Shown: positions 36,008 through 44,538 of the stretch, piece after piece
Position numbering within the stretch: the first letter of the stretch is position 1
Layout: each line of letters opens with the position of its first letter
Origin: Arthrobacter sp. U41
Lineage (GTDB): Bacteria > Actinomycetota > Actinomycetes > Actinomycetales > Micrococcaceae
Direction of reading: 5' to 3'
Assembly: GCF_001750145.1 (NCBI RefSeq)
Contig: NZ_CP015732.1
Location: 3,844,001 to 3,908,000 of the forward strand
Length of the DNA stretch: 64,000 bases
Notes under the pieces: model-generated
What the model was told of the DNA's origin: nothing
What the model saw: the letters and a program-made list of their open reading frames with translations, nothing else
The model's database searches: none
Program-made: the position numbers and the translations under genes

Positions 36008-37576
36008 TCAGGCGTGCCGGCGCGGCGCGTCGAAGAAATCGACCTCGTAGCGGGCAGACTGCCGGAAGGCCAGGGCCATCGCGTCCCGTTCGCTCTCCGA
36101 CGCCGCCCGCGCCGCAGCGTCTGTGTAGGCGACGGCCTGCCGGGTGGCGGCCGCGAAGTCCTCATCGGCATAGGTGCGCAGCCACACCGCGTAGCGATTC
36201 TCGGCCGGGGCGCCCGCGGCGAGGAACTGCCCGTGCAGGGTTTCCCCGACCTCGGCGTAGAGCCAGAAGCACGGCAGCACCGCGGCGAGCAGCACCGCGT
36301 AGCTGCCGGACACCGACGCGGCCAGCAGATGGTCCACGTAGGACTTGGTGACCGGCCCGGGCGTCACGTGTGCCGTGCGGCCGCTCAGCCAGGTCCGGTG
36401 CAGATCGGATTCCACTTCGAGGCAGTGCTGGGCGGAGCGGGCCCAGAAGAGCTGCTCAGCCTCGGTGGGTGCGATGGCGGCGGCACGGGCCAGGACCCGG
36501 GAATAGCCGTTGAGGTACAGGGCGTCCTGGGCGAGATAGTAGGCGAATTCGTGCTCCGGCAGCGACCCGTCGGCAAGGGCCTTGATGAAGTCCAGTCCGT
36601 AGATCGACTCGAGGTCGGCGGTTGCGGAGGCCCGGAGGGCGGCGGCGAATTCACCGGCGGCCGGTATCCGCCGGGTCCGGCCGTGGTCCTCGGTCTGCTG
36701 CTGGACATGATGGAAGTGGTGGACCGGACCGTTGCCGGTTCCGACGTCAAGCTTGTCCGAGCTGCGCAGTGCCCCCTGCAGCCAGGGTTTGACCTCGCGG
36801 AGCGCAGCCTCCCAGTCCCCCGCCCCGGCGTGTCCAATGGTTCTGGCTTGCACGGTAGCCATGGCCGAGGACAGCGAACATCCTGTCCCGTGGCTGTTGC
36901 GGGTGGATACCCGCTCCCCCGGCACCACCACGACGTCCTGGGCGAGGAGTCCGCCGGTGTTGACCAGCGCGTCGGGGCATCCGCCGCGCTCAAGGTGTCC
37001 GCCCTTCACCAGGACCGTGGTTCCGGTCTGCGCGGCGAGCCGTTTGCCCTGTTCCAGCGCCCCGGACCAGTCCTCGGCGGCGGGTTCCCGAAGCAGGATG
37101 GCGAGCTCGGCGAGGTTGGGGGTGATCAGGTCCGCATACGGCAGCAGGGCGTGCAGGGCAGCCTCTGCGGACTCCTGCAGCAGCCGGTCGCCGCTGGTCG
37201 CCACCATCACGGGATCCAGGACCACGACGCCGGGGCGGGTCTTCGCCAGCCAGCTGCGCACGGCGTCGATCACGGAGGCATCCCCCAGCATCCCGATCTT
37301 GACGGCGTCGATGCTGATGTCCTGGCTGACGGCGTCGAGCTGGGCGGTCAGGAAGGCCGCGGGCGGGACATGGACGGCGCTGACGCCGCGGGTGTTCTGC
37401 GCGGTCAGGGCCGTGATGGCCGCCATGCCATAGCCGCCGTGGGCGGCAATGCTCTTGAGGTCGGCCTGGATCCCGGCGCCGCCGGAGGGATCGGAGCCGG
37501 CGATCGCCAGCACGCGCGGGATCCGGGGCGCCAAGGGGGCAGGGTCAGACGGAAGAAATGATGAGGCGGTGGTCAA
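36008..37576 (-). CDS. ThiD-TenA fusion: HMP(-P) kinase / thiaminase II domain
   Basis: Residues about 15-270 are ThiD, which phosphorylates hydroxymethylpyrimidine: LAIAGSDPSGGAGIQADLK, VKIGMLGD, VVLDPVMVATSG and NSHGTGCSLSSAMA. After a linker of about 40 residues comes TenA, thiaminase II or aminopyrimidine salvage: GLDFIKALADGSL, FAYYLAQDALYL and VLPCFWLYAEVG. The fusion couples pyrimidine salvage to phosphorylation. TTG 37576 is preferred because AAGGGA, the 3' end of the TPP riboswitch, lies eight bases before it; ATG 37583-37585 overlaps that site directly. This suggests that thiamine pyrophosphate hides the ribosome site. Confidence 0.9.
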   Translation of the reverse strand: MTTASSFLPSDPAPLAPRIPRVLAIAGSDPSGGAGIQADLKSIAAHGGYGMAAITALTAQNTRGVSAVHVPPAAFLTAQLDAVSQDISIDAVKIGMLGDASVIDAVRSWLAKTRPGVVVLDPVMVATSGDRLLQESAEAALHALLPYADLITPNLAELAILLREPAAEDWSGALEQGKRLAAQTGTTVLVKGGHLERGGCPDALVNTGGLLAQDVVVVPGERVSTRNSHGTGCSLSSAMATVQARTIGHAGAGDWEAALREVKPWLQGALRSSDKLDVGTGNGPVHHFHHVQQQTEDHGRTRRIPAAGEFAAALRASATADLESIYGLDFIKALADGSLPEHEFAYYLAQDALYLNGYSRVLARAAAIAPTEAEQLFWARSAQHCLEVESDLHRTWLSGRTAHVTPGPVTKSYVDHLLAASVSGSYAVLLAAVLPCFWLYAEVGETLHGQFLAAGAPAENRYAVWLRTYADEDFAAATRQAVAYTDAAARAASESERDAMALAFRQSARYEVDFFDAPRRHA

Positions 37577-37583
37577 GAGAGAC

Positions 37584-37660
37584 ATCCCTTCGCCGGTGCT
37601 AACCGGACAGGTTCAACGGGTCTGGATCTCAGCCGGCTCGATGCGCGGCACCCCGTGTCA
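37584..37660 (-). ncRNA. TPP riboswitch (THI element)
   Basis: The minus strand carries the conserved THI-box blocks GGGGTGC, GGCTGAGA, ACCCGTTGAACCTG and GGTTAGCACCGGCGAAGGGA in order and spacing. Its 3' AAGGGA doubles as the ribosome site for the ThiD-TenA gene, so ligand binding should block translation. Confidence 0.95.
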
Positions 37661-37767
37661 GTGATCCAGCCTAGCCTCATCCGTTAACGAAACCGCGGGC
37701 ACGGCCCGAACCTGGCGTATTGCTACGCCGTCCGGACCGCACCCGCGGCCTTGCTGAACTGTTTCGG

Positions 37768-40700
37768 TTAGAGCTCCGAGGCCGGAACTCCGACGCCAAG
37801 GATGATCGGCTCGCTCGCAGCAGGCTTGGCGGCCGGCGTTGTTGCTGCCGGTACCTTCGCCTCGTGCACCGAGACCGCTGCGGCGTGCGGAGTTTCCTGC
37901 CGCTGTTCCACGGAGGTCTCGTTGGCTGCACCCTGGGCGCGGCTGGCGCTCCGGTTGCGGCGGCCGCGACGGGCACGTGAGGTTCCGGCCTCGGCTTCCG
38001 CCTCGGTCTGGGAACCCGGCGCCTGGGTGCGTCCCGGGCCGGTTCCGCCGGTGCGCGCCGGAGCTGCCGCCGCGGACCGGGCGGCCGGGGCCGTCGCCGC
38101 GGCTGACTTTGCCGCCGGCGCCTGGGCTGCCTCGGCCTCACCCAGGTGGGCGAAGGCCTCTGTCAGCAGGTCCAGGGTCAGCGCGGGCGCATTGGCCTTG
38201 TCGGCGTGCTCCACGAACGGCAGGGCGACCTGCTCACCGCCGAACGTCAGCACGGCGGCGGGCCGTCCCGCTGCTTCCTCTGTGGCGGCCAGCTCGACGA
38301 CCGCATCGACAGCGGCCTGGCGGGTCTCGGCGTCGGCAGCGGTGGCTGCCTCCCCGTCATGCAGGTGCGCGGCGTGGGCCGCCGCGGCGATGTTCGCCAG
38401 CGCTGCCCGGGTTGCCTCGGCCTTGGCGTGGCGTTCGGCCTCGGTCGGCTCGGGATGGACTGCTGCCGGGACGTACTGGTCCTCCTGCCCCTGGCCGCCC
38501 CTGCCGCGGCGCCGGCTCTTGCGTTCGGTCCGCGCGGCCGGCTGCTGGTGTTCCGTGCGCGGGACGTGGTGCTCGGCGGCAACAACGTTGGCGCGGCGGT
38601 GCTCGACCGGCTCGTCGTGGGTGACGATGCCGCGGCCGGCGCAGGTTTCGCACTGTTCGCCGAAGACTTCCAGCAGCCCGGTGCCCATCCGCTTGCGCGT
38701 CATCTGCACGAGGCCCAGGGAGGTCACCTCCGCCACCTGGTGTTTGGTGCGGTCCCGGCCCAGGCACTCGACCATTCGGCGCAGCACGAGGTCGCGGTTC
38801 GATTCAAGCACCATGTCGATGAAGTCGATGACGATGATGCCGCCGATATCGCGGAGCCGCAGCTGCCGGACGACTTCCTCGGCAGCTTCGAGGTTGTTCT
38901 TGGTGACGGTTTCCTCAAGGTTGCCGCCGCTGCCGGTGAACTTGCCGGTGTTGACGTCCACCACGGTCATGGCCTCGGTGCGGTCGATCACGAGGGAGCC
39001 GCCGGAGGGCAGGAAGACCTTGCGGTCCAGCGCCTTGTGGATCTGCTCGTCGATGCGCCAGGCCGCGAAGATGTCTGTGTCCTTGGTCCACTTCTCGAGC
39101 CGGCCCACGAGGTCGGGCGCCACGTAGGTGACGTAGGCCTCGATGGTGTCCCAGGCTTCCTCGCCGGAGACGATCAGCTTGGAGAAGTCCTCGTTGAAGA
39201 CGTCACGGACTACCTTGATGGTCAGATCGGGTTCGCCGTAGAGCAGCTCGGGGGCGAGGATCTTGGTGGAGGTCGACTGGCCCTCGATGCCTTCCCACTG
39301 GGCGCGGAGGCGGTTGATGTCGTGCGTGAGCTCTTCCTCGGACGCGCCCTCGGCCGCGGTGCGGACAATGACGCCGGCATCTTCCGGCAGCCGGTCCTTG
39401 AGGATCCGCTTGAGCCGGTTGCGTTCGACGTCGGGCAGCTTGCGGGAGATTCCGGTCATGGAACCGCCGGGAACGTAGACGAGGTAGCGGCCGGGCAGGG
39501 AGATCTGGCTCGTGAGGCGTGCGCCCTTGTGGCCGACCGGGTCCTTGGTGACCTGGACCAGTACCGAGTCGCCGGACTTCAGCGCGTTCTCGATCCGGCG
39601 CTGCTTGCCTTCGAGGTTGACGGACTCCCAATTGACTTCGCCGGCGTAGAGCACGGCGTTGCGGCCGCGTCCGATGTCCACGAAGGCCGCTTCCATCGAC
39701 GGCAGCACGTTCTGGACCTTGCCCAGGTACACGTTGCCGATCAGGGAATCCTGCTGGGTCTTCGAGACGAAGTGCTCGGCCAGCACGCCGTCCTCGAGGA
39801 CGCCGATCTGGATTCTGTCGTCGCGCTGGCGGACGATCATCTGGCGGTCAACCGATTCGCGCCGGGCCAGGAACTCGGCCTCGGTGATGACGGTGCGGCG
39901 GCGACCGGTATCGCGGGATTCACGGCGGCGCTGCTTCTTCGCCTCAAGCCGGGTGGAGCCTTTGAGGGACGTGACGCGGTTGTTGACCGGCGCCTCGGTG
40001 GCCGCACGGGGTGCGCGGACGCGGGTAACCGTGTTGGGCGGATCGTCGTCTTCCCCGCCGGTCAGTTCCAGGTCCTGGTCACCGCGGCGGCGGCGGCGGC
40101 GGCGGCGCGAGGTCACGCCGTCTTCAAGCGGCTCCTCGGAGCCCTCTTCTTCCCCGTCTCCGGCGCCTTCGGAGTCGTCCCCGGCGCCGGTCTCATTCTC
40201 GGATCCGCGGCTGCTGCGTCCGCGGCGGCCGCGACTGCGACGACGGCGGCGGCTGCCGGCATCTTCGCCGTCGACCTCCTCGCCTTCATCTTCCTCGGCT
40301 TCTTCGGCTTCTGCCGCCGCCGCAGGGGCCGTGGCAGGGCGCGCGGCGGAGGTCAGGTCGGGGGCCTGGAAGATCATCGAGGTGACGAATCCCGGCTCAA
40401 GGAAGAGCGAGGAGGCGGCGGAGGGTGCTTCTTCGGGCGTCGCCGTAACGGGTGCTGGGGGGGCTGCTGTGTCCGCGGCGGCGGGGGCCTGCGGCGCGGC
40501 GGCGGGCGTCTGCGCAGCCTGTGCAGTTTCATCCGCTGCGGGGGTCTCGGCGGCGGGGGCTTCCACGGCGGGCGCAGCGGCCTTGGCGCGGCTGGCGCGG
40601 CGTCGGACGGGCTTCTCGACCGGCGCCTCAGCGGCCTCGGCTGCCGGCGCTTCGGCGAGGGCAGCCGAGGCTGCTTCGTCAGCGAAGGCCGGAAGGGGTT

Positions 40701-40977
40701 CGGCCGGTTCTGCAACCTTGCGGGCGCGGGAGCGGCGGACGGGTGCCTTGGCCTTGGCTTCGGCGGCCGGAGCTTCTGCGGCCGCAGCTTCGGCGCCGTC
40801 GGCGGGGGCTGCTGTGTCAGCTGCGGTCTCGGCCTTGGGAAGGGCCTTGCGGCGGGTCCGGACCGGCCGCTTCGGCGGCGTGGCTGCTGCCGCTGTTTCC
40901 GCCGCGTCAACAGTTACTGCTGCTGCTGCGGTGACAAGCGCGTGTTCGTTACCCGTTACAACCTGGTCATTATCCAT
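37768..40977 (-). CDS. rne: Ribonuclease E/G family endoribonuclease
   Basis: The central 400-450 residues form the catalytic core: DSLIGNVYLGKVQNVLPSM with the S1 domain, VDIGRGRNAVLYAGE, the metal-site segments VVDVNTGKFTG and IDFIDM, and the zinc-link CETCAG. About 390 residues of Ala/Pro/Glu-rich sequence with arginine tracts precede it, and about 280 disordered residues follow, the usual actinobacterial form with disordered flanks on both sides. It processes mRNA and stable RNA. ATG 40977 lies 11 bases after GGAG; a TTG at 40989 is possible. The adjacent vkor gene is divergent. Confidence 0.93.
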   Translation of the reverse strand: MDNDQVVTGNEHALVTAAAAVTVDAAETAAAATPPKRPVRTRRKALPKAETAADTAAPADGAEAAAAEAPAAEAKAKAPVRRSRARKVAEPAEPLPAFADEAASAALAEAPAAEAAEAPVEKPVRRRASRAKAAAPAVEAPAAETPAADETAQAAQTPAAAPQAPAAADTAAPPAPVTATPEEAPSAASSLFLEPGFVTSMIFQAPDLTSAARPATAPAAAAEAEEAEEDEGEEVDGEDAGSRRRRRSRGRRGRSSRGSENETGAGDDSEGAGDGEEEGSEEPLEDGVTSRRRRRRRRGDQDLELTGGEDDDPPNTVTRVRAPRAATEAPVNNRVTSLKGSTRLEAKKQRRRESRDTGRRRTVITEAEFLARRESVDRQMIVRQRDDRIQIGVLEDGVLAEHFVSKTQQDSLIGNVYLGKVQNVLPSMEAAFVDIGRGRNAVLYAGEVNWESVNLEGKQRRIENALKSGDSVLVQVTKDPVGHKGARLTSQISLPGRYLVYVPGGSMTGISRKLPDVERNRLKRILKDRLPEDAGVIVRTAAEGASEEELTHDINRLRAQWEGIEGQSTSTKILAPELLYGEPDLTIKVVRDVFNEDFSKLIVSGEEAWDTIEAYVTYVAPDLVGRLEKWTKDTDIFAAWRIDEQIHKALDRKVFLPSGGSLVIDRTEAMTVVDVNTGKFTGSGGNLEETVTKNNLEAAEEVVRQLRLRDIGGIIVIDFIDMVLESNRDLVLRRMVECLGRDRTKHQVAEVTSLGLVQMTRKRMGTGLLEVFGEQCETCAGRGIVTHDEPVEHRRANVVAAEHHVPRTEHQQPAARTERKSRRRGRGGQGQEDQYVPAAVHPEPTEAERHAKAEATRAALANIAAAAHAAHLHDGEAATAADAETRQAAVDAVVELAATEEAAGRPAAVLTFGGEQVALPFVEHADKANAPALTLDLLTEAFAHLGEAEAAQAPAAKSAAATAPAARSAAAAPARTGGTGPGRTQAPGSQTEAEAEAGTSRARRGRRNRSASRAQGAANETSVEQRQETPHAAAVSVHEAKVPAATTPAAKPAASEPIILGVGVPASEL

Positions 40978-41450
40978 ATGTGGCAACACTCCTGCCCCTG
41001 ACGTGCCGCCACATCCGGCACCCGTTGGGGCAAATATTTGTCAGCACCCGCAGGCAGTGACAGAAGTCAATTGGATACCCTCAGGTTCGCACCGGCAGTG
41101 GGGTGCGGCAGCCCTGGAGGGCCGGCGGAATTGTTCTGAAACCCGTTGATCTACACGCCACAACCAGGTGCCGTCCAATGGCATTGCGGGACAGCCCGGA
41201 TCAGAGGATCCGAAGCTCCCTGCTCATCATTGGCGGTCTTTGGAACAAAGTCGCCGGACCGGAGCCCGGATGTGGATCGGGTTCCAGCCATGATCATTGT
41301 CTCACAGGACCCGTCAAAGCAGGCGTAGCCACTCATCCGGCCCGCGTCGTGTGCCGAAGTACTGGGGACGGCACGACGCATCCCGGACTTCATTCAGTCT
41401 CCGGCGATACAATCGGACCAGTTGCACCCGACCCGAAGGACATTCATTCC
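40978..41450. other. Intergenic region between divergent rne and VKOR genes
   Basis: I see no convincing gene. The vkor promoter is at 41385-41413. The rest probably contains the promoter and long leader of rne; TTGACT on the minus strand (41072-41067) could be a -35 box but no good -10 follows at the right distance. An 80-codon minus-strand frame at 41151-41393 has atypical composition and is not called. Confidence 0.4.
41385..41413 (+). promoter_or_regulatory. Putative promoter of the VKOR gene
   Basis: GGACTT (41385-41390) and TACAAT (41408-41413) are 17 bp apart; the ATG follows 37 bp after the -10 box, with its own ribosome site. Confidence 0.45.
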
Positions 41451-42122
41451 ATGCCCAGCATCTCCAGTGCCACCGGCGAGGCAACCGCGCAGCAGCGAAG
41501 CTCCAGCACCTCCGCTGCGGAACGGCCGTTGCCTCCGATGACCCGCGGCCGCCCGTTCGCGTGGCTCCTGCTGATTACCGGCATCGTCGGCTGGCTCGCC
41601 TCCGGCGCACTGGTGCTGGAAAAGCTGGAGGTCCTCAAGGATCCCAGTCACGTGACCGTGTGCGATGTGAACCCCTGGATCTCCTGCGGACAGGTCATGC
41701 AGACCTGGCAGGGTTCGGTGTTCGGCTTCCCCAACATGCTGATGGGCATCGTCGCGTTCGCGGTCATCATCACCACGGCCATGGGCCTGCTCGCGGGGGC
41801 CACCTTTGCCCGCTGGTACTGGCTGGGGCTGCAGGCCGGCGTGACCCTGGGCTTCGCCTTCGTGGTGTGGCTCTGGTCGCAGGCGCTGTACTCCATCCAC
41901 ATCCTGTGCCCGTTCTGCATGGTCGTCTGGGCTGCGATGATTCCGCTGTTCGTCTGGGTCACCGTCCGCAACGTGAGCCACGGCGTGATCCGGCTGGCCG
42001 AGGGCCCCACCAGGATCCTGGGCGACTCCGGCTGGATCATCACCGCGCTGCTCTACGTCGCGGTCGTGTCCACCATCTTCTTCGCCTTCATCCAGGTCTT
42101 CATCGGGACGTCCGGCTACTAA
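41451..42122 (+). CDS. Vitamin K epoxide reductase (VKOR) family protein
   Basis: The 223-residue membrane protein has five hydrophobic helices and the VKOR cysteines: C71 and C79 in the TVCDVNPWISCGQ loop and the active-site pair CPFC (C153/C156). Bacterial VKOR reoxidises periplasmic DsbA-like proteins, passing electrons to menaquinone. GAAGGA lies nine bases before the ATG and a promoter is visible upstream. Unlike many actinobacterial versions it is not fused to a thioredoxin domain. The gene ends before a long perfect palindrome shared with ndk. Confidence 0.92.
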   Translation: MPSISSATGEATAQQRSSSTSAAERPLPPMTRGRPFAWLLLITGIVGWLASGALVLEKLEVLKDPSHVTVCDVNPWISCGQVMQTWQGSVFGFPNMLMGIVAFAVIITTAMGLLAGATFARWYWLGLQAGVTLGFAFVVWLWSQALYSIHILCPFCMVVWAAMIPLFVWVTVRNVSHGVIRLAEGPTRILGDSGWIITALLYVAVVSTIFFAFIQVFIGTSGY

Positions 42123-42173
42123 GCACCTCCTCCCGCTTGCTGCCCCGTTCAGCCCTGCGGATTAACCTCCCCG

Positions 42174-42232
42174 CCGAGGTGACAGTTAAGGCCCATGTTC
42201 GTCGCGAACATGGGCCTTAACTGTCACCTCGG
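42174..42232. repeat. Long perfect palindrome between convergent genes (1)
   Basis: Two perfect 28-base arms (42174-42201 and 42205-42232) enclose a three-base loop. The left arm contains GGTGAC then GGCCCAT. It lies between convergent vkor and ndk, so it may end transcription from both sides, but the perfect arms and the core shared with 49277-49339 suggest a dispersed repeat family. Confidence 0.9.
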
Positions 42233-42271
42233 CTAAGTGTCACCGCGGCGGGGAGGGCGGGTCCGGGAAAG

Positions 42272-42691
42272 TTAGTCCTGGAACCAGATCTTGATCTCGC
42301 GCTCCGCGGAGTCCAGGGAGTCGGAGCCGTGGACCAGGTTCTGCTGAACCTTCACGCCCCAGTCGCGGCCGAAGTCCCCGCGGATGGTGCCGGGGGCCGC
42401 AACCGTCGGATCCGTGGCGCCGGCGAGCGAGCGGAAGCCCTCGACGACGCGGTGGCCCTCGAAGATCGCGGCGACAACAGGTCCGCTGAGCATGAATTCG
42501 AGGAGCGGCTCGTAGAACGGCTTGCCCACGTGTTCCTCGTAGTGCTGCTCCAGCAGTGCGCGGCTCGCTTCGACCTTCTTGAGTTCGGCCAGGGTGTAGC
42601 CCTTGGCTTCGATGCGGGCGATGATGCTGCCGGTCAGGTTGCGGGTGACGCCGTCGGGCTTGATCAGGACGAGGGTGCGCTCAATGCTCAC
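42272..42691 (-). CDS. ndk: Nucleoside diphosphate kinase
   Basis: Ndk equalises nucleoside triphosphate pools through a phospho-histidine. The 139-residue product has the N-terminal [14 protein letters not shown] and the active-site histidine in NLVHGSDS. The GTG start follows AGGAG by five bases. It is the last gene of ileS-folC-DUF4233-ndk. Confidence 0.98.
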   Translation of the reverse strand: MSIERTLVLIKPDGVTRNLTGSIIARIEAKGYTLAELKKVEASRALLEQHYEEHVGKPFYEPLLEFMLSGPVVAAIFEGHRVVEGFRSLAGATDPTVAAPGTIRGDFGRDWGVKVQQNLVHGSDSLDSAEREIKIWFQD

Positions 42692-42729
42692 AGCTGCTCC
42701 TAGGTGTTGGGGCGGGTTTGGAAATTAGT

Positions 42730-43173
42730 CTAGTTGCTCTGGTCTTCGGGGTGGGCTGCGTCCCAGGCAGCCTGGTCGCGTTCCCGCTGGGCGGCCTCGC
42801 GGTCAATCCTGATGCCGGTGCGGATCCCGTACCACCAGGCCACCGCGAAGAGGCCGCCGACCAGGAACATCGCCGGTTCCAGGATGCCGGTCAGGATCAG
42901 CACGATCTGCAGGATCCAGCCCAGCGCCACCCCCCACGGTTTGGAAAGGACAGCGCAGGTGAAAACGTACACGAGGCACAGCGCGATCCCGACGGAGAAG
43001 ATCAGGACCGGCGCGAACTCGTCCCGCCGCAGCCCGAAGACGGTGAGGGTGCCGAAGAGCACCACGAAGGCTTCAAGCAGCAGCACCGTTGAGGCGAACA
43101 TGACCTTGGTGGAGCGGCGTTTTTTGGGCATGCCCGGGCGCCATTCGCGCTGGGCCTTGGTGAGTTTCGCCAT
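42730..43173 (-). CDS. DUF4233 domain-containing membrane protein
   Basis: The 147-residue protein has a basic N-terminus (MPKKRRSTKVMFAST), four hydrophobic helices and an acidic tail (RDQAAWDAAHPEDQSN). This is the DUF4233 family, consistently located between folC and ndk in actinobacteria. Its function is unknown. It overlaps neither neighbour; only 3 bp separate it from folC. Confidence 0.88.
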   Translation of the reverse strand: MAKLTKAQREWRPGMPKKRRSTKVMFASTVLLLEAFVVLFGTLTVFGLRRDEFAPVLIFSVGIALCLVYVFTCAVLSKPWGVALGWILQIVLILTGILEPAMFLVGGLFAVAWWYGIRTGIRIDREAAQRERDQAAWDAAHPEDQSN

Positions 43174-43176
43174 GGT

Positions 43177-44535
43177 CTAGGCGTCCGCCTTTCCGAGCAG
43201 GATCCGGGCTTCCGCGACGAGCGTGATGGATCCGGTGACGAGGACGCCGCCGGCGAGGTCATCGTTGGCTTCGGCGCGTTCCACCGCCCATTCGAGGGCG
43301 TCGTCGAGCTTCTCCGCGACGTGGATGTTGTCCTCGCCGAACCCCAGCTCGAGGGCAAGTTCCGCGAGGTCCTCGGCAGGGACGGCACGCGGCGAGTTGG
43401 ACTGGGTGAAGCAGTACTCGGCGGCCAGGTCGCCGAGGGATTCCTTGAGCTGGCGGAGGATTTCCTCGGCGTCCTTTTCACGCAGGACACCGACCACCAC
43501 CACGAGCTTGGTGAAGCTGAAGGCCTCATGGATGGTCTCGGCGGAGACCCGGATGCCTTCGGGGTTATGCGCGGCGTCCACGATGATGGTCGGCGCGGTG
43601 CGCACCACTTCGAGGCGTCCGGGTGAGGTGACGGAGGCGAAGGCTTCCTGCACGAGTCCGGCGTCGAGCGGCTTTTCGGCGCCGAAGAAGGCCTCCAGCG
43701 CAGCGATCGCGACGGCGGCGTTCTCCGCCTGGTGTGCGCCGTGCAGCGGCACGAGCAGATCCTCGTAGCGGCCCGCGATCCCCTGGATGGTGACCATCTG
43801 TCCGCCGACGGCGACGGTGCGGGATTCGACGCCGAACTCGACACCTTCGAAGCGGAACGGAACGTTCGTTTCCTTGGCCTTTTCCAGCAGGACCTGTGCC
43901 GCGTCCCGGGGCTGCGCGGCGCTGACCAGGAAACCGCCGGGTTTGATGATGCCGGCCTTTTCGTGCGCGATGTCCTCCGTGGTGTCACCGAGGAGCTCCG
44001 TATGGTCCAGCGAGATCGGGGTGACCACGAAGACCTGCCCGTCACCGACGTTGGTCGCATCGGTGATTCCGCCCAGGCCCACCTCGATGACGGCAACGTT
44101 GACCGGCTGGTCGGCGAAGACCGCGAAGCCCAGGATCGTGAGGCATTCGAAGTAGGTCAGCCGGGGCTGGCCCTCGGCCTCGAGTTCGCCGTCCACAATG
44201 GCCAGGTACGGGCGGATCTCGTCCCAGATCCGGACGAAGGTCTCATCCGACACCGGTTCGCCGTCGATACTGATCCGCTCGGTGACCTTGGACAGGTGCG
44301 GGCTGGTGTAGCGTCCCGTGCTCAGTCCGTGGGCACGCAGCCCCGCCTCGATCATCCGGGCGGTGGAGGTTTTGCCGTTGGTGCCGGTGACGTGGATGAT
44401 CGGGAACGCCTTGTTCGGCTCCCCCAGGATGTCCATCGCCCGGTGCAGCGGGGCAAGCCGCGGCTCCATCTTGTTTTCGGGCGCCCGGCCGAGCAGCTCG
44501 GCGTAGACGCTTTCCACGGAGAATTCGTCGGTCAT
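43177..44535 (-). CDS. folC: Folylpolyglutamate synthase / dihydrofolate synthase
   Basis: FolC adds glutamates to folates and in many bacteria also makes dihydrofolate. The ATP loop VTGTNGKTSTARM (about 44-56), the omega-loop HEKAGIIKPG and DAAHNPEG identify it. The 452-residue length is normal. It starts 3 bp after the ileS stop codon, so the two are tightly coupled. Confidence 0.95.
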   Translation of the reverse strand: MTDEFSVESVYAELLGRAPENKMEPRLAPLHRAMDILGEPNKAFPIIHVTGTNGKTSTARMIEAGLRAHGLSTGRYTSPHLSKVTERISIDGEPVSDETFVRIWDEIRPYLAIVDGELEAEGQPRLTYFECLTILGFAVFADQPVNVAVIEVGLGGITDATNVGDGQVFVVTPISLDHTELLGDTTEDIAHEKAGIIKPGGFLVSAAQPRDAAQVLLEKAKETNVPFRFEGVEFGVESRTVAVGGQMVTIQGIAGRYEDLLVPLHGAHQAENAAVAIAALEAFFGAEKPLDAGLVQEAFASVTSPGRLEVVRTAPTIIVDAAHNPEGIRVSAETIHEAFSFTKLVVVVGVLREKDAEEILRQLKESLGDLAAEYCFTQSNSPRAVPAEDLAELALELGFGEDNIHVAEKLDDALEWAVERAEANDDLAGGVLVTGSITLVAEARILLGKADA

Positions 44536-44538
44536 GGT

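Noticed and set aside
38146..41001. A 951-codon plus-strand frame antisense to the RNase E/G gene
   Set aside because: It mirrors the low-complexity rne coding sequence; the opposite strand carries the catalytic motifs.
41151..41393. An 80-codon minus-strand frame between rne and VKOR
   Set aside because: No ribosome site, unusual residue mix and overlap with the VKOR promoter; it is more likely leader sequence.
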